Notes: a model not told the origin generated them from the sequence alone. Shown: positions 43,620 through 52,280, counted from the stretch's first letter. The stretch: 64,000 nucleotides of DNA from Amycolatopsis dendrobii (GCF_014145675.1 NZ_JACGZW010000011.1:248001-312000); one strand, 5' to 3'. Program-made: numbers and translations.

Positions 43620-43785
43620 CGGAAGCTCTCCTGTCTCATCGACCGGCGGTTCGGGATCCTGTGGCGCCCGGGGTGCGCCGGCGGCGTCCCCCGCTCACGA
43701 GTGACTGCACGCTAGCGCATCCGCCGTGGGCGTCCGCGACGTTGGACGCACTGAACGCCGGATCGGTTGCGGGCGGAAACGACGA

Positions 43786-43814
43786 AGGCCGGGCACCGTG
43801 TCGGTGCCCGGCCT
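43786..43814 (-). terminator. Hairpin terminator after sucD
   Basis: AGGCCGGGCACCG (43786-43798) pairs perfectly with 43802-43814 around a 3-nt loop, 22 bp after the sucD stop. The T-tract on the minus strand is weak (TTCGTCGTTT), so termination is inferred. Confidence 0.65.
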
Positions 43815-43836
43815 CCGCCAGTGGAGTCGTCGCTGG

Positions 43837-44727
43837 TCAGCCGAGGCTGTTGTACAGCTCACGGGCGAGAACAGCGGTCTCGCTCGGGGTCTTGCCGACC
43901 TTGACGCCGGCGGCCTCGAGGGCCTCCTTCTTCGCCGCGGCGGTGCCCGACGAACCGGAGACGATCGCGCCCGCGTGGCCCATCGTCTTGCCCTCGGGGG
44001 CGGTGAAGCCCGCGACGTAGCCGACGACCGGCTTGGTCACGTTCTCCTTGATGTAGGCCGCGGCGCGCTCCTCGGCGTCGCCGCCGATCTCGCCGATCAT
44101 CACGATGACCTTGGTGTCGGCGTCCTTCTCGAACGCCTCGAGGGCGTCGATGTGGGTGGTGCCGATGACCGGGTCGCCGCCGATGCCGACCGCGGTCGAG
44201 AAACCGATGTCGCGCAGCTCGTACATCATCTGGTAGGTCAGCGTGCCCGACTTCGACACGAGGCCGATCGGGCCCGCGCCGGTGATGTCGGCCGGGATGA
44301 TGCCCGCGTTCGACTTGCCGGGGCTGATCACGCCGGGGCAGTTCGGCCCGATGATCCGGGTCTTGTTGCCGGTCGCGACCGCGTGCGCCCAGAAGTAGGC
44401 CGAGTCGTGCACCGGGATGCCCTCGGTGATGACGACGGCCAGCGGGATCTCGGCGTCAATGGCCTCGATGACCGCGTCCTTGGCGAACTTCGGCGGCACG
44501 AAGATGACCGACACGTCGGCGCCGGTCTCCTTGATGGCCTCCTCGACCGTGCCGAACACGGTGAGGTCCTTGCCCTCGATGGTGACCGTCTGGCCGGCCT
44601 TGCGGGCGTTGACGCCGCCCACGATGTTGGTGCCGGACTTCAGCATCTTGGTCGCGTGCTTCATGCCCTCGGAGCCGGTGAGCCCCTGGACGATGACCTT
44701 GCTGTTCTCGTTGAGGAAGATCGACAT
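43837..44727 (-). CDS. sucD: Succinyl-CoA synthetase alpha subunit
   Basis: Alpha subunit of the ADP/GDP-forming succinyl-CoA ligase. 296 residues. N-terminal CoA-binding Rossmann part (SKVIVQGLTGSEGMKHATKMLKSG), RIIGPNCPGVISPGKSNAGIIP, and the phosphohistidine loop MGHAGAIVSGSSGTAAAKKEAL. ATG 44727 was chosen; GTG 44736 would overlap the sucC stop. Only one base separates the sucC stop from this ATG. Confidence 0.97.
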   Translation of the reverse strand: MSIFLNENSKVIVQGLTGSEGMKHATKMLKSGTNIVGGVNARKAGQTVTIEGKDLTVFGTVEEAIKETGADVSVIFVPPKFAKDAVIEAIDAEIPLAVVITEGIPVHDSAYFWAHAVATGNKTRIIGPNCPGVISPGKSNAGIIPADITGAGPIGLVSKSGTLTYQMMYELRDIGFSTAVGIGGDPVIGTTHIDALEAFEKDADTKVIVMIGEIGGDAEERAAAYIKENVTKPVVGYVAGFTAPEGKTMGHAGAIVSGSSGTAAAKKEALEAAGVKVGKTPSETAVLARELYNSLG

Positions 44728-44728
44728 C

Positions 44729-45898
44729 TCACGCACCTGCCGCGGCGAGCTCGGCAGCCTTGTCGGCCGCGTTGTCCATTGTGTCCACCACGGTGACCAG
44801 CGGGTGGTTCGCGTCGGCCAGGATCTGGCGACCCTCGACGACGTTGTTGCCGTCCAGGCGGACGACCAGCGGCTTGGTGGCCTCGTCGCCCAGGATCTTC
44901 AGCGCCTCGACGATGCCGTTCGCGACCGCGTCGCACGCGGTGATGCCGCCGAAGACGTTCACGAACACGCTCTTCACGTCGGTGTCGTTGAGGATGACGT
45001 CCAGACCGGCCGCCATGACCTCGGCCGACGCGCCGCCGCCGATGTCGAGGAAGTTGGCGGGCTTGACGCCGCCGTGCTTCTCGCCCGCGTACGCCACGAC
45101 GTCCAAAGTGGACATCACGAGGCCCGCGCCGTTGCCGATGATCCCGACTTCGCCCTCGAGCTTGACGTAGTTGAGGTTCTTGGCCTTGGCCTTCGCCTCG
45201 AGCGGGTTCTCGGCCTGCTTGTCGACGAGCTCCTCGTGCGCCGGGTGGCGGAAGGAGGCGTTCTCGTCGAGGGTGACCTTGCCGTCGAGGGCGATGATCT
45301 TGTCCTGCGGGTCGCGGACCAGCGGGTTGACCTCGACCAGGGTGGCGTCCTCGGAGACGAAGGTCTCCCACAGCTTCACCACGACGTCGGCGGCCTCGTC
45401 GATGATCTCGGCCGGGAAGTTGCCCGCCTTGAGGATCTCGAGCGCGGTGGCCTTGTCGACGCCCTTGATCGCGTCGACCGGGATCTTGGCGAGCGCGTCC
45501 GGGCGCTCGACCGCGAGCTGCTCGATCTCCATGCCGCCCTCGGACGACGCCATCGCGAGGAAGGTGCGGTTGGCGCGGTCGAGCAGGAAGGAGAAGTAGT
45601 ACTCGGACGCGATGTCCGAGGCTTCCGCCACCAGCACGCGGTGCGTGATGTGGCCCTTGATGTCGAGGCCGAGGATGGCTTCCGCCTTCTCCTTCGCCTC
45701 GTCGGGCGTCTGGGCCAGCTTGACGCCGCCCGCCTTGCCCCGGCCGCCGACCTTCACCTGCGCCTTGACGACGACCTGGGTGCCGATCTGCTCCGCGGCG
45801 GCCTTGGCTTCTTCCGGGGTGCTTGCCACGGCGCCCGGCAGAACCGGTACTCCGTGGGCGGCGAAGAGATCCCTCGCCTGGTACTCGTAGAGGTCCAC
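44729..45898 (-). CDS. sucC: Succinyl-CoA synthetase beta subunit
   Basis: Beta subunit with ATP-grasp nucleotide site; with SucD it carries out the substrate-level phosphorylation step of the TCA cycle. 389 residues. It opens DLYEYQARDLFAAHGVPVLPG and has VVVKAQVKVGGRGKAGGVKLA (nucleotide-binding Lys region) and the C-terminal FVNVFGGITACDAVANGIVEAL. GTG at 45898 has AGGAG upstream and yields the standard length; the open frame reaches 46069 without support. Confidence 0.97.
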   Translation of the reverse strand: MDLYEYQARDLFAAHGVPVLPGAVASTPEEAKAAAEQIGTQVVVKAQVKVGGRGKAGGVKLAQTPDEAKEKAEAILGLDIKGHITHRVLVAEASDIASEYYFSFLLDRANRTFLAMASSEGGMEIEQLAVERPDALAKIPVDAIKGVDKATALEILKAGNFPAEIIDEAADVVVKLWETFVSEDATLVEVNPLVRDPQDKIIALDGKVTLDENASFRHPAHEELVDKQAENPLEAKAKAKNLNYVKLEGEVGIIGNGAGLVMSTLDVVAYAGEKHGGVKPANFLDIGGGASAEVMAAGLDVILNDTDVKSVFVNVFGGITACDAVANGIVEALKILGDEATKPLVVRLDGNNVVEGRQILADANHPLVTVVDTMDNAADKAAELAAAGA

Positions 45899-46016
45899 TA
45901 CTCCAGTCTCCTGACGACACGCCACTGTGGTGGTCCGTTTTCCGGACCGCGCTGTCGGACCAGTCGAGGTTAGCGACCAGCGCAGACGCAGGGGACGCCG
46001 CACCTGGTGAAGTCGG

Positions 46017-46337
46017 TCACCGTACGCGGTCAGAGGGTGTGCCGAGGGTGTGAGACCGCCCACCGACAAGCATTTCGGCGGCCTTTTCGGGGCTTTCCCC
46101 GCCTAATTCGATCACCGTGGTGCCGGAGAGCGCTTCCGCGAGACCTTCGGGGACAGGACCGCCGAGGAGGCCCAGAATGTCTGGATCCTCCTGTTCGGCG
46201 GTGCACGCGATCTTTTCCGCCGTGTCGAGGTGTCCTACGTGGACGACTTCGAGACCGGCGTCGCGCAGCATTCGCGCCAACGGAATCGCCGCGGTTTCTT
46301 CGGCGAGCTCCACGAGGACGACGCGGCGCGGACTCAC
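46017..46337 (-). CDS. Small B12-binding-fold-like protein lacking the cobalt-ligating His
   Basis: 106 residues. RRVVLVELAEETAAIPLARMLRDAGLEVVHVGHLDTAEKIACTAEQEDPDILGLLGG follows the methylmalonyl-CoA mutase C-terminal domain pattern (central beta strand, helix, QEDxDILGL). In true cobalamin-binding domains the first loop is DGHDRG with the Co-binding His; here it is ELAEETAA, so His-on cobalamin binding is not expected. GTG at 46337 overlaps the stop of the upstream membrane protein by 4 bp (GTGA). Function unknown; a regulatory or subunit role in partnership with the membrane protein is inference. Confidence 0.75.
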   Translation of the reverse strand: MSPRRVVLVELAEETAAIPLARMLRDAGLEVVHVGHLDTAEKIACTAEQEDPDILGLLGGPVPEGLAEALSGTTVIELGGESPEKAAEMLVGGRSHTLGTPSDRVR

Positions 46338-48676
46338 TTCTTCGCACCCGCAGCCGCGATGACCGCGGTGATGACTGCCGCCACGACCGCAGCCAGTCCG
46401 AGCCAGAATCCCGCACCTGGCTTCGCGGCATAGAACAGCCAACTGACCAGCGGAATCTCGGCGACGTGCAAGGCAAGGAGCACCGCCGCTCCGGCCAGTC
46501 CAGCCGCCGCGGCGCCGGGCCGCGAACGAACGCTCAACCCGAGCGTCCCGAGAACGACGAGCAGCGCGGCGAGCAATCCCCACGACGGAGTGTCGAAATC
46601 GGACCAGAGACCGGGCGGCGCGTAATCCTGCGCGGTGAACACGGGTGTGCCGAACGTCGCGATCGCCAGCACCGCGGTGATTACGGCCGGAATCGCTGAG
46701 GCGGATCGCGGCCCTTCGGTACCGGTGTCGTCGCGTTCCACGACACCGGTGAGCACCGCGGCCAATCCGGTAAGCCCGGCGAGACCGAGCGCGATCGCGG
46801 TGAAAACGGCTCCCGCGCCGAGGTGGTAACTGATCGCGCCGCCCAGCCCGCCGAGCCCAGTCGCTTCGGAAGCGGTGATGGCCGTGCTGAGGACCGCAGT
46901 TCCCGCGAGCACGACGCCAGCCCACAACACCGCGAGAATTCCGCGCGCGCCCGGCGCGGTGCGTCGGGCGAGAAGGAAAGGCGTTGGCAGCACGACAAGA
47001 ATGGCCGCGATCAGCAGTTGCAGACGAGCCGGACTGTCCGTGCTGTTGCCGAGTTGAGGAGCGTACGCGCCGATCGCCGCCGCGATTCCGGTCAGCACCG
47101 CGAGCAGCCCGGTGAGCGCGCGCCAGATGGTGAGCCCCGGCACGCGGGCCTCGCCGGCCAGGTCGGTGCGCTCGGTTTGCGACTGCTGCGGTGTCGCAAG
47201 TGGAGTGAGGACGAGAACCAGCACCATCGGCACGACAGCGAGATACGCGCCGGTGGAAACTTCCAGCCCCGACACGGCGAGGCCCGCGACGAACGTCGGC
47301 ACCGCGACGGCCAGCACCGCCGCGACGATTCCGCCGAGCGTCCCGCGAGCGACGCCGTCGGATCCGGCGAAAACCCCGAGCACCGCGGCGACCGGCAGCG
47401 CACCGGCGAGGAGAAGGTAACCGGCGAGCGCTAGCCCGGGACCTTCAAATGCCGACCGGGCAAGGAGAAACGGGTCGTCCGAGAGGACGGGAGTCATCAA
47501 CAGTCCGACCGCGGCGACGACGGCGAGCAGCGGAATGATCAGCCGCCAGCGGCGTTTGTCATCGCCGCCAGCGATCTCATTGCGCTCCCGCACGACGCGC
47601 GCGGCCACTATTCCGGCGGCGAGCGTCAGCAGATGCCCGGCTATCAGCAGCCAGAACCCGATGCCCACGCCGCTGCGGTCGAGCAGCCGGTCGGGGAGAT
47701 ACAGCTCGGGGCGGATGGTTTTGGAGCCGTTGACGAGGAACTGGAGATCGAGGACCAGCCGCCCCGGCGCGAGGGCGGCGAGTCCGGTGACGAGACCGGC
47801 GGCCAGCCCGTACCGCCCGCTGCGAGCCGCCGCGACGGCGATCCCGGCCGGGACGACGGCGAGGATGACGAGAAGCGGCCAGGAGAGGTAGCCCGGCCCA
47901 GCGTCGGGCGAGACCGGGGCGATGGCGCCGGCGGCCAAGGCCAGGGCGCCGATGGCGAGGAGAGCGGTGGCGGCTCGGAGCCTTGGGGAGGGGGTTTGGT
48001 CGGTGAGATCCAGGAGGGCCTCGCCTTGGCGGCTCGCGTCCTGACGGTTTGCGCCTCGGTGACCTGGGTCCTGACGGCTCGCGCCCCGGCGGTCTGCGTC
48101 CCGGCGGCCTGCGTCCTGACGGCTCGCGCCCCGGCGGTCTGCGTCCCGGCGATCTGCGTCCTGACGGTTTGCGTCCTGGCGGCTGGGGATGCTCCGCGGC
48201 GCGGGTTTCGGCTCGGCCGGGATGGCGGCGGACTTCCGGCTGGTCAGGCCTGGCTCGTCACGCTGTCGCCTGGCGGGTTCCCCGTTGGCCGGGCTTTCCG
48301 CTGCGGACCGGTCGCGGGCAACCGGGTCGGCTGAGCTTTCCGCAGAAGCCTCTCCGGCAGAGCCTTCCACCGACTGCGGCTCGGCACGGCCGGGCGAGCT
48401 TCCCGCGGATGTCTCTCCGCCGCGGCGAGACGAGCCGGCGGGGCTTGCCGACCTCGGCTCAGCACCGGACGAGTCAGCCGAACGTCCAGCAGGATCTTTC
48501 CCTCGGCGACGGGATGAATCGGCTGGATCCGATTTCGCGCGATCGGCGTCGCGGCGGGCTCGGGCTCGGGCGGCGGCCTTGCGTTCGGCGAGGCTGGGAC
48601 GCCGGGGTCCGGCGGGACGGCCCGGGGTGTCCGGGGCGGAATCGCCGTCGGAAGGCTCTGGGGTCGGCGGAGTCAT
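46334..48676 (-). CDS. Large multi-pass membrane protein with repetitive cytoplasmic N-terminus
   Basis: 780 residues. Residues 1-225 are charged and low-complexity, starting PPTPEPSDGDSAPDTPGRP and including eleven tandem pentapeptides of the form R-[QR]-[DG]-A-x (about 165-219; DNA 48020-48184). The remaining 550 residues form about 14-16 hydrophobic helices in Ala/Leu/Val/Gly-rich sequence, for example AATALLAIGALALAAGAIAP. No transporter signature was recognised. ATG 48676 starts the charged region; the larger frame up to 49696 is not credible. Coupled to the B12-like gene by a GTGA overlap. Confidence 0.78.
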   Translation of the reverse strand: MTPPTPEPSDGDSAPDTPGRPAGPRRPSLAERKAAARARARRDADRAKSDPADSSRRRGKDPAGRSADSSGAEPRSASPAGSSRRGGETSAGSSPGRAEPQSVEGSAGEASAESSADPVARDRSAAESPANGEPARRQRDEPGLTSRKSAAIPAEPKPAPRSIPSRQDANRQDADRRDADRRGASRQDAGRRDADRRGASRQDPGHRGANRQDASRQGEALLDLTDQTPSPRLRAATALLAIGALALAAGAIAPVSPDAGPGYLSWPLLVILAVVPAGIAVAAARSGRYGLAAGLVTGLAALAPGRLVLDLQFLVNGSKTIRPELYLPDRLLDRSGVGIGFWLLIAGHLLTLAAGIVAARVVRERNEIAGGDDKRRWRLIIPLLAVVAAVGLLMTPVLSDDPFLLARSAFEGPGLALAGYLLLAGALPVAAVLGVFAGSDGVARGTLGGIVAAVLAVAVPTFVAGLAVSGLEVSTGAYLAVVPMVLVLVLTPLATPQQSQTERTDLAGEARVPGLTIWRALTGLLAVLTGIAAAIGAYAPQLGNSTDSPARLQLLIAAILVVLPTPFLLARRTAPGARGILAVLWAGVVLAGTAVLSTAITASEATGLGGLGGAISYHLGAGAVFTAIALGLAGLTGLAAVLTGVVERDDTGTEGPRSASAIPAVITAVLAIATFGTPVFTAQDYAPPGLWSDFDTPSWGLLAALLVVLGTLGLSVRSRPGAAAAGLAGAAVLLALHVAEIPLVSWLFYAAKPGAGFWLGLAAVVAAVITAVIAAAGAKK

Positions 48677-49905
48677 CGCTCGCGACGCTAGCAAGGACCG
48701 GCCCCGGCCCGGGGACAGCAGGGCCGCCTCGACCAGGCCGGAACGCACTTCCAGGTGAATTCCCCGCCGGATGAACCTTTGGCCGTTCCCGCGCGTCTGA
48801 CGGGTGCGAAGAAAAATTCCGCCGATCCGCGTAAGAGGGGCGCGGGCCGGAGGTCTCGACGGCAGAAGGACGGGAGTGCCGGAGGGAGCGTCGGGAAAAA
48901 ACTTCGGGGAAGTCGCGTAAGGGAGTGCCGTTCGGGGCGTCACTCCGGCGCGGGACAAAGCACGGGGACACATCGCGGGGGCGATGGACGAGGTCGGATG
49001 CCTGTTCGTGGCAGGTGCCCGACCCGGTCGCGGCGGGGAGGCGCGGCGGGTGCCGGAAGGTCGTGGGGACGACTTGCCGGGACCGACGTGGAGAGGGCCG
49101 AGACCTGCCGGGGAGGGCAGGTGAACGGCCGCATCGCGGAGGGGAGCCGCGATCTCCGTTCCTGGCAGGCCGGGGAGGACCTGCCAGGAACGGAGGCGGC
49201 CAGCGCCTGCCGGGACAGGCGATCCGGCCGGGTCGCGGGGAGCACGACAGGCTCGGGCAGATCGTGGGGACGGTCCGCCTGGGACCGGGGACAGGGACGG
49301 CCGGCGCCTGCCGGGGAGGGCAGGCAACCGGCCGCACCGCCGTGAACAGCGGCGACGGACGCTGAGCTTGCCCAGGGCAAGGCAGCCAACTGCGTCACCG
49401 AGGTCCTCCACGACGGATGCCGGACGGACTGGACAAGCGGGTCGCGTGGCCGGGTCAGCGCAGGTGAACCGCATCGTCACGGGTGCCGCGGTGCTGACAG
49501 GGCGTGCGGACCGAGCCAGAGATGCCGGGCAATGAGGGGCACCAGAGGCTGACCAGGCGAAGCCACCTGACGTGACCGGGCAGCAAACAAGTCGGGTCTC
49601 ACGCTTGCAGTCCAGGCAGGTCCAGACGGGATTTGTCGCCGGACAGTGGAGGCTCCGCGAGGGCCCACTAGCGCTGCCGCCAGTGAGCGACATCACAAGA
49701 CTCGGCGTGAAACTGCTTCAACGCGCGGGGGCGACCGGTTATTTCGTCCGCGAGGCCGCCGAGAAGCCCCTCGAGAGCACTGGGCCATCCGAAGGTATGT
49801 GACTCAAGCCACAACCAGTGAAGTAGTCCCCGATTAACTTTGGGTAGTTTCCACAGCTAGACGCACGATGCGCGCCACTCGTTCGGCCGAAAGCCCGGTC
49901 GCGTC
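48677..49905. repeat. Noncoding, repeat-rich intergenic region (about 1.2 kb)
   Basis: Open frames here look like GC-rich artefacts with no start signals. From about 48960 to 49380 degenerate repeats recur. CTGCCGGGGAGGGCAGG occurs near 49106 and again near 49310, each followed by similar ACCGGCCGCAnCGC sequence. TCGTGGGGACG occurs near 49060 and 49263. GGCAGG / CCTGCC elements with variations appear between them. This may be an array of noncoding hairpin repeats or a decayed gene. The last part before 49906 leads to the M23 peptidase promoter. Confidence 0.5.
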
Positions 49906-49935
49906 TTGCTCATTGAGGCGCCGCTTCGTTACTGT
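49906..49935 (+). promoter_or_regulatory. Probable promoter of the M23 peptidase gene
   Basis: TTGCTC (49906-49911) and TACTGT (49930-49935), spaced by 18 bp, fit -35/-10 elements. The predicted transcript has a roughly 120-nt leader with a hairpin: GCTTCGT (49923-49929) is complementary to ACGAAGC near 49963. Confidence 0.45.
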
Positions 49936-50061
49936 CCTCCGGTCCCCATTACAGTCAGGTCACGAAGCAGGACGCTGAGCGAATCACCCCCGAGGTTCGT
50001 TCACGGGATCCCCCGCCCGAGTTCGCTTCCGCCCGACTCCCCGACGATGGAAGGCCCTGTC

Positions 50062-50880
50062 TTGGCTTCACACCGCTCCCCCGGCGGCCAAGCCCCTTCC
50101 CCGGCGCTGAAAGACGCACTGGACGGTGCAGTCATCCGCGTCCGGGGACAGCACCGCATCTCCCCGCCCTCCTCCGCCCTTCGCGGGCGGGTCGTGGTCG
50201 CCGCCGTCGCGGCCGGCGCGTTCGCCGCAGCCGCCGCGGGCCAGACCCTCAAGTCGACCACCGGCGGCGATTCCGACGCCTCGGTCACCCCGCTCGCCAA
50301 CGCACAGAACGCGAGCGCCTCGTTCACCCTCGGCAGCGCGGGCTCCGGGGGAGCTCCCGAACTGCTGCCGACCGGCCACGCCGTCGACGCCTCCGCCGAA
50401 GCCGCGAAGATGGCCGACAGCGCCAAGGTCACCAAGGCCCGCGTGCAGGCGGAGACCGAAGCCGCGCGCCAGGCCGCCGAAGAGGCCGCCCGCCCGAAGA
50501 CCTGCATGCCCGCTCACGGCACGTTCACCTCCGGCTTCGGCGCCCGCTGGGGCACGAGCCACCTCGGCATCGACATCGCCAACTCCATCGGCACCCCGAT
50601 CTACGCCGCCTCCGACGGCACCGTCATCCAGGCAGGCCCCGCCAGCGGTTTCGGCCTCTGGGTACGCGTCCAGCTCGACGACGGCACCATCCAGGTCTAC
50701 GGCCACATGAACAGCTTCTCCGTCCGCGAGGGCCAGAAGGTCAAGTGCGGCCAGCAGATCGCCGAGATCGGCAACCGCGGCGAGAGCACCGGCCCGCACC
50801 TGCACTTCGAGGTGTGGCAGGACGGCACCAAGAAGATCGACCCGCGTCCGTGGCTTGCGGCCCGCGGCGTGAACGTCTGA
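50062..50880 (+). CDS. Secreted/anchored M23 family metallopeptidase (Rv0950c-like)
   Basis: Peptidoglycan endopeptidase domain protein, about 272 residues. N-terminal cytoplasmic segment, one helix (VVVAAVAAGAFAAAAAGQTL, about 45-65), an Ala/Glu-rich coiled segment, then the LytM domain: GTFTSGFGARWGTSHLGIDIANSIGTPIYAASDGTV (HxxxD zinc ligands), and GPHLHFEVWQDG (HxH). All zinc ligands are present, so it should be active. TTG 50062 has GGAAGG about seven bases upstream; ATG 50047 is the alternative. Positioned between pcrA and sucC as in mycobacteria. Confidence 0.9.
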   Translation: MASHRSPGGQAPSPALKDALDGAVIRVRGQHRISPPSSALRGRVVVAAVAAGAFAAAAAGQTLKSTTGGDSDASVTPLANAQNASASFTLGSAGSGGAPELLPTGHAVDASAEAAKMADSAKVTKARVQAETEAARQAAEEAARPKTCMPAHGTFTSGFGARWGTSHLGIDIANSIGTPIYAASDGTVIQAGPASGFGLWVRVQLDDGTIQVYGHMNSFSVREGQKVKCGQQIAEIGNRGESTGPHLHFEVWQDGTKKIDPRPWLAARGVNV

Positions 50881-51229
50881 TCCACACCTCATTTCCTGTG
50901 TGCCGGGCGACCGGCGCGGCGGCGTCTGGTGCCGCATGGACACTGTCGACTGAGCTTGATCCGCACGGATCCGCTCCAGGCTGCTAGCGGCTGAAACGCC
51001 TTCGGGCGCGAGGAATCCTGGCGGCACGTCGCATCGCGATGGATCGACAAGCTTGCCGGTGAAATGCATCGCCGCTCTCGACGCGGGTGATATTCAAGGC
51101 TGCCTCGTCACCCGTGATGCAGAGCTGGCCGAACGAAACCGCCGGTCAGTCGCGCCGTGTGGACGTCGCTTCGGCGACGAATCCCGGCAATCCCTGCCCG
51201 AGCGAGGCTTCGGCTGTCAGGCGACAACG
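50881..51229. other. Intergenic region (349 bp)
   Basis: No gene recognised between the stops of the convergent M23 peptidase and small SOS-box protein genes. A short GATCCGCACGGATC palindrome (about 50959-50972) is the only structure I noted. Confidence 0.4.
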
Positions 51230-51553
51230 TCACGGATCGCTGCCAGGTAGGCGACGGACGAAATAGGCGACTGCCACCTGCCACACCGTGCACAGGTCAG
51301 CGCGTCTTCGCCATGGCATCCATCGCGCGATTCCCTCGTCAGCGCGCGATGTTCCTCCGCAGACGACGCATCTGCCGTCCGGACCTAATGCGTGCTGCCT
51401 CAGCAGCGCTCGCCATGCTGCGGCCAGCCGCGCCACATCCCCTGGCACGTCCCGAGCTGGCCGGGCTGCCGTCCCCACAGCAACCGTCCCCGCGACTCTC
51501 CTCAAGTACTCCTGTACCCCAGCGGCGAATACCCCAAACAGCACCGCGTCCAT
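51230..51553 (-). CDS. Small Cys/Trp-containing protein preceded by a LexA box
   Basis: 107 residues, family not firmly recognised. The segment AWRALLRQHALGPDGRCVVCGG followed by WMPWRRRADLCTVWQVAVAYFVRR resembles small actinobacterial hypothetical proteins that carry a CxxC pair plus a third Cys, hinting at a metal-binding or redox-active knuckle. An AGGGG-type ribosome binding site lies before ATG 51553. TAGGCT about 20 bp upstream is a likely -10, and a perfect SOS box sits at 51588-51603, so DNA-damage induction is likely (inference). Function unknown. Confidence 0.65.
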   Translation of the reverse strand: MDAVLFGVFAAGVQEYLRRVAGTVAVGTAARPARDVPGDVARLAAAWRALLRQHALGPDGRCVVCGGTSRADEGIARWMPWRRRADLCTVWQVAVAYFVRRLPGSDP

Positions 51554-51587
51554 CCCCTGCACCCCTTCCACAGCCTACCGCATTTCA

Positions 51588-51603
51588 TCGAACTTGTGTT
51601 CGA
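51588..51603. promoter_or_regulatory. Perfect SOS (LexA) box, extended dyad
   Basis: TCGAAC-TTGT-GTTCGA exactly matches the actinobacterial LexA consensus and sits in a longer perfect dyad of 10-bp arms (51584-51593 and 51598-51607). It lies 35 bp upstream of the start of the small gene at 51553, partly over its promoter. Confidence 0.8.
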
Positions 51604-52280
51604 TGAAGTTCAGTATGCCGGAGGGGACCGACAAGATCGGAGGGTTGGCGGTGAGTTCACTCGGTCCGGCGAAAAATGTCCGCGACGGCTGGACGGGCTG
51701 GTGTCGCGCGCCGCGCAGGTGTTGGGCTGGGAAGCCACGGCCGCTGTGCGCTGGGGCAGATCAGTTTCGAGGAGACCTGCGCTGGAGAACGGCTGGGAAG
51801 GCTTCACGGCACTGACAGGGGCGACTTGCTACGGGCCGGAAAGCAACACCGGAGGTTCGGGGCTGGTGCCTGGAGACGCAACGGCAGCGTCGTGCGGAAG
51901 GCGGTGTGGAGCTCGGAGCGGTAATGCGGCATCGGCGCGGCTAGTGCTCGCCTGGGCAAGCAGGCTCGGGCAATCCCGATTTGGCAGGCGGGATGGAGGA
52001 GAATTGGGCTCTGGGCACGGCTCTCGTCGGCACGGCTCTCGTCGGCACGGCACGGCACGGCACGGCACGGCACGGCACGGCACGGCACGGCACGGCACGG
52101 CACGGCACGGCACGGCACGGCACGGCACGGCACGGCACGGCACGGCACGGAGGAACACACCACAAAAGCCGCGCCAGCCGCAACAACCACAGCAGCCGTA
52201 GCTACAGCCGAGCCGCAGCAGCAGCCGCGGTCATAGACACGGCGAAATTGCAGCAACCACAGCCGAAACCGCAGCAGAAG
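51604..52280. other. Low-complexity intergenic region before pcrA stop (677 bp)
   Basis: I find no supportable gene. It contains two copies of a 15-bp unit GGCTCTCGTCGGCAC just before the GGCAC microsatellite, and after it a CAG/CCG-rich tract (52160-52280) of AGCCGCAGCAG-like sequence. Open frames across it (repeats of Arg-His-Gly-Thr-Ala or Cys-Arg-Ala-Val-Pro) are products of the repeat. Confidence 0.45.
52044..52150. repeat. (GGCAC)n pentanucleotide tandem repeat, about 21 copies
   Basis: Uninterrupted GGCAC units from 52044 to 52150 (21 full copies plus GG). Because 5 is not a multiple of 3, a change of one unit shifts any reading frame through it. It lies about 130 bp from the pcrA stop codon, in the 3' flank of that gene. 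Confidence 0.95.

Noticed and set aside
49690..50061. A c-di-AMP (ydaO) riboswitch upstream of the M23 peptidase gene
   Set aside because: Actinobacterial M23/Rpf-type genes often carry one, so I looked. The conserved GGGGGA and GGGGUGAAUC-like blocks are not present; only a simple hairpin and a plausible promoter are visible.
52044..52150. A CRISPR array
   Set aside because: The repeat is a contiguous 5-bp tandem with no spacers, and there are no cas genes anywhere in the window.
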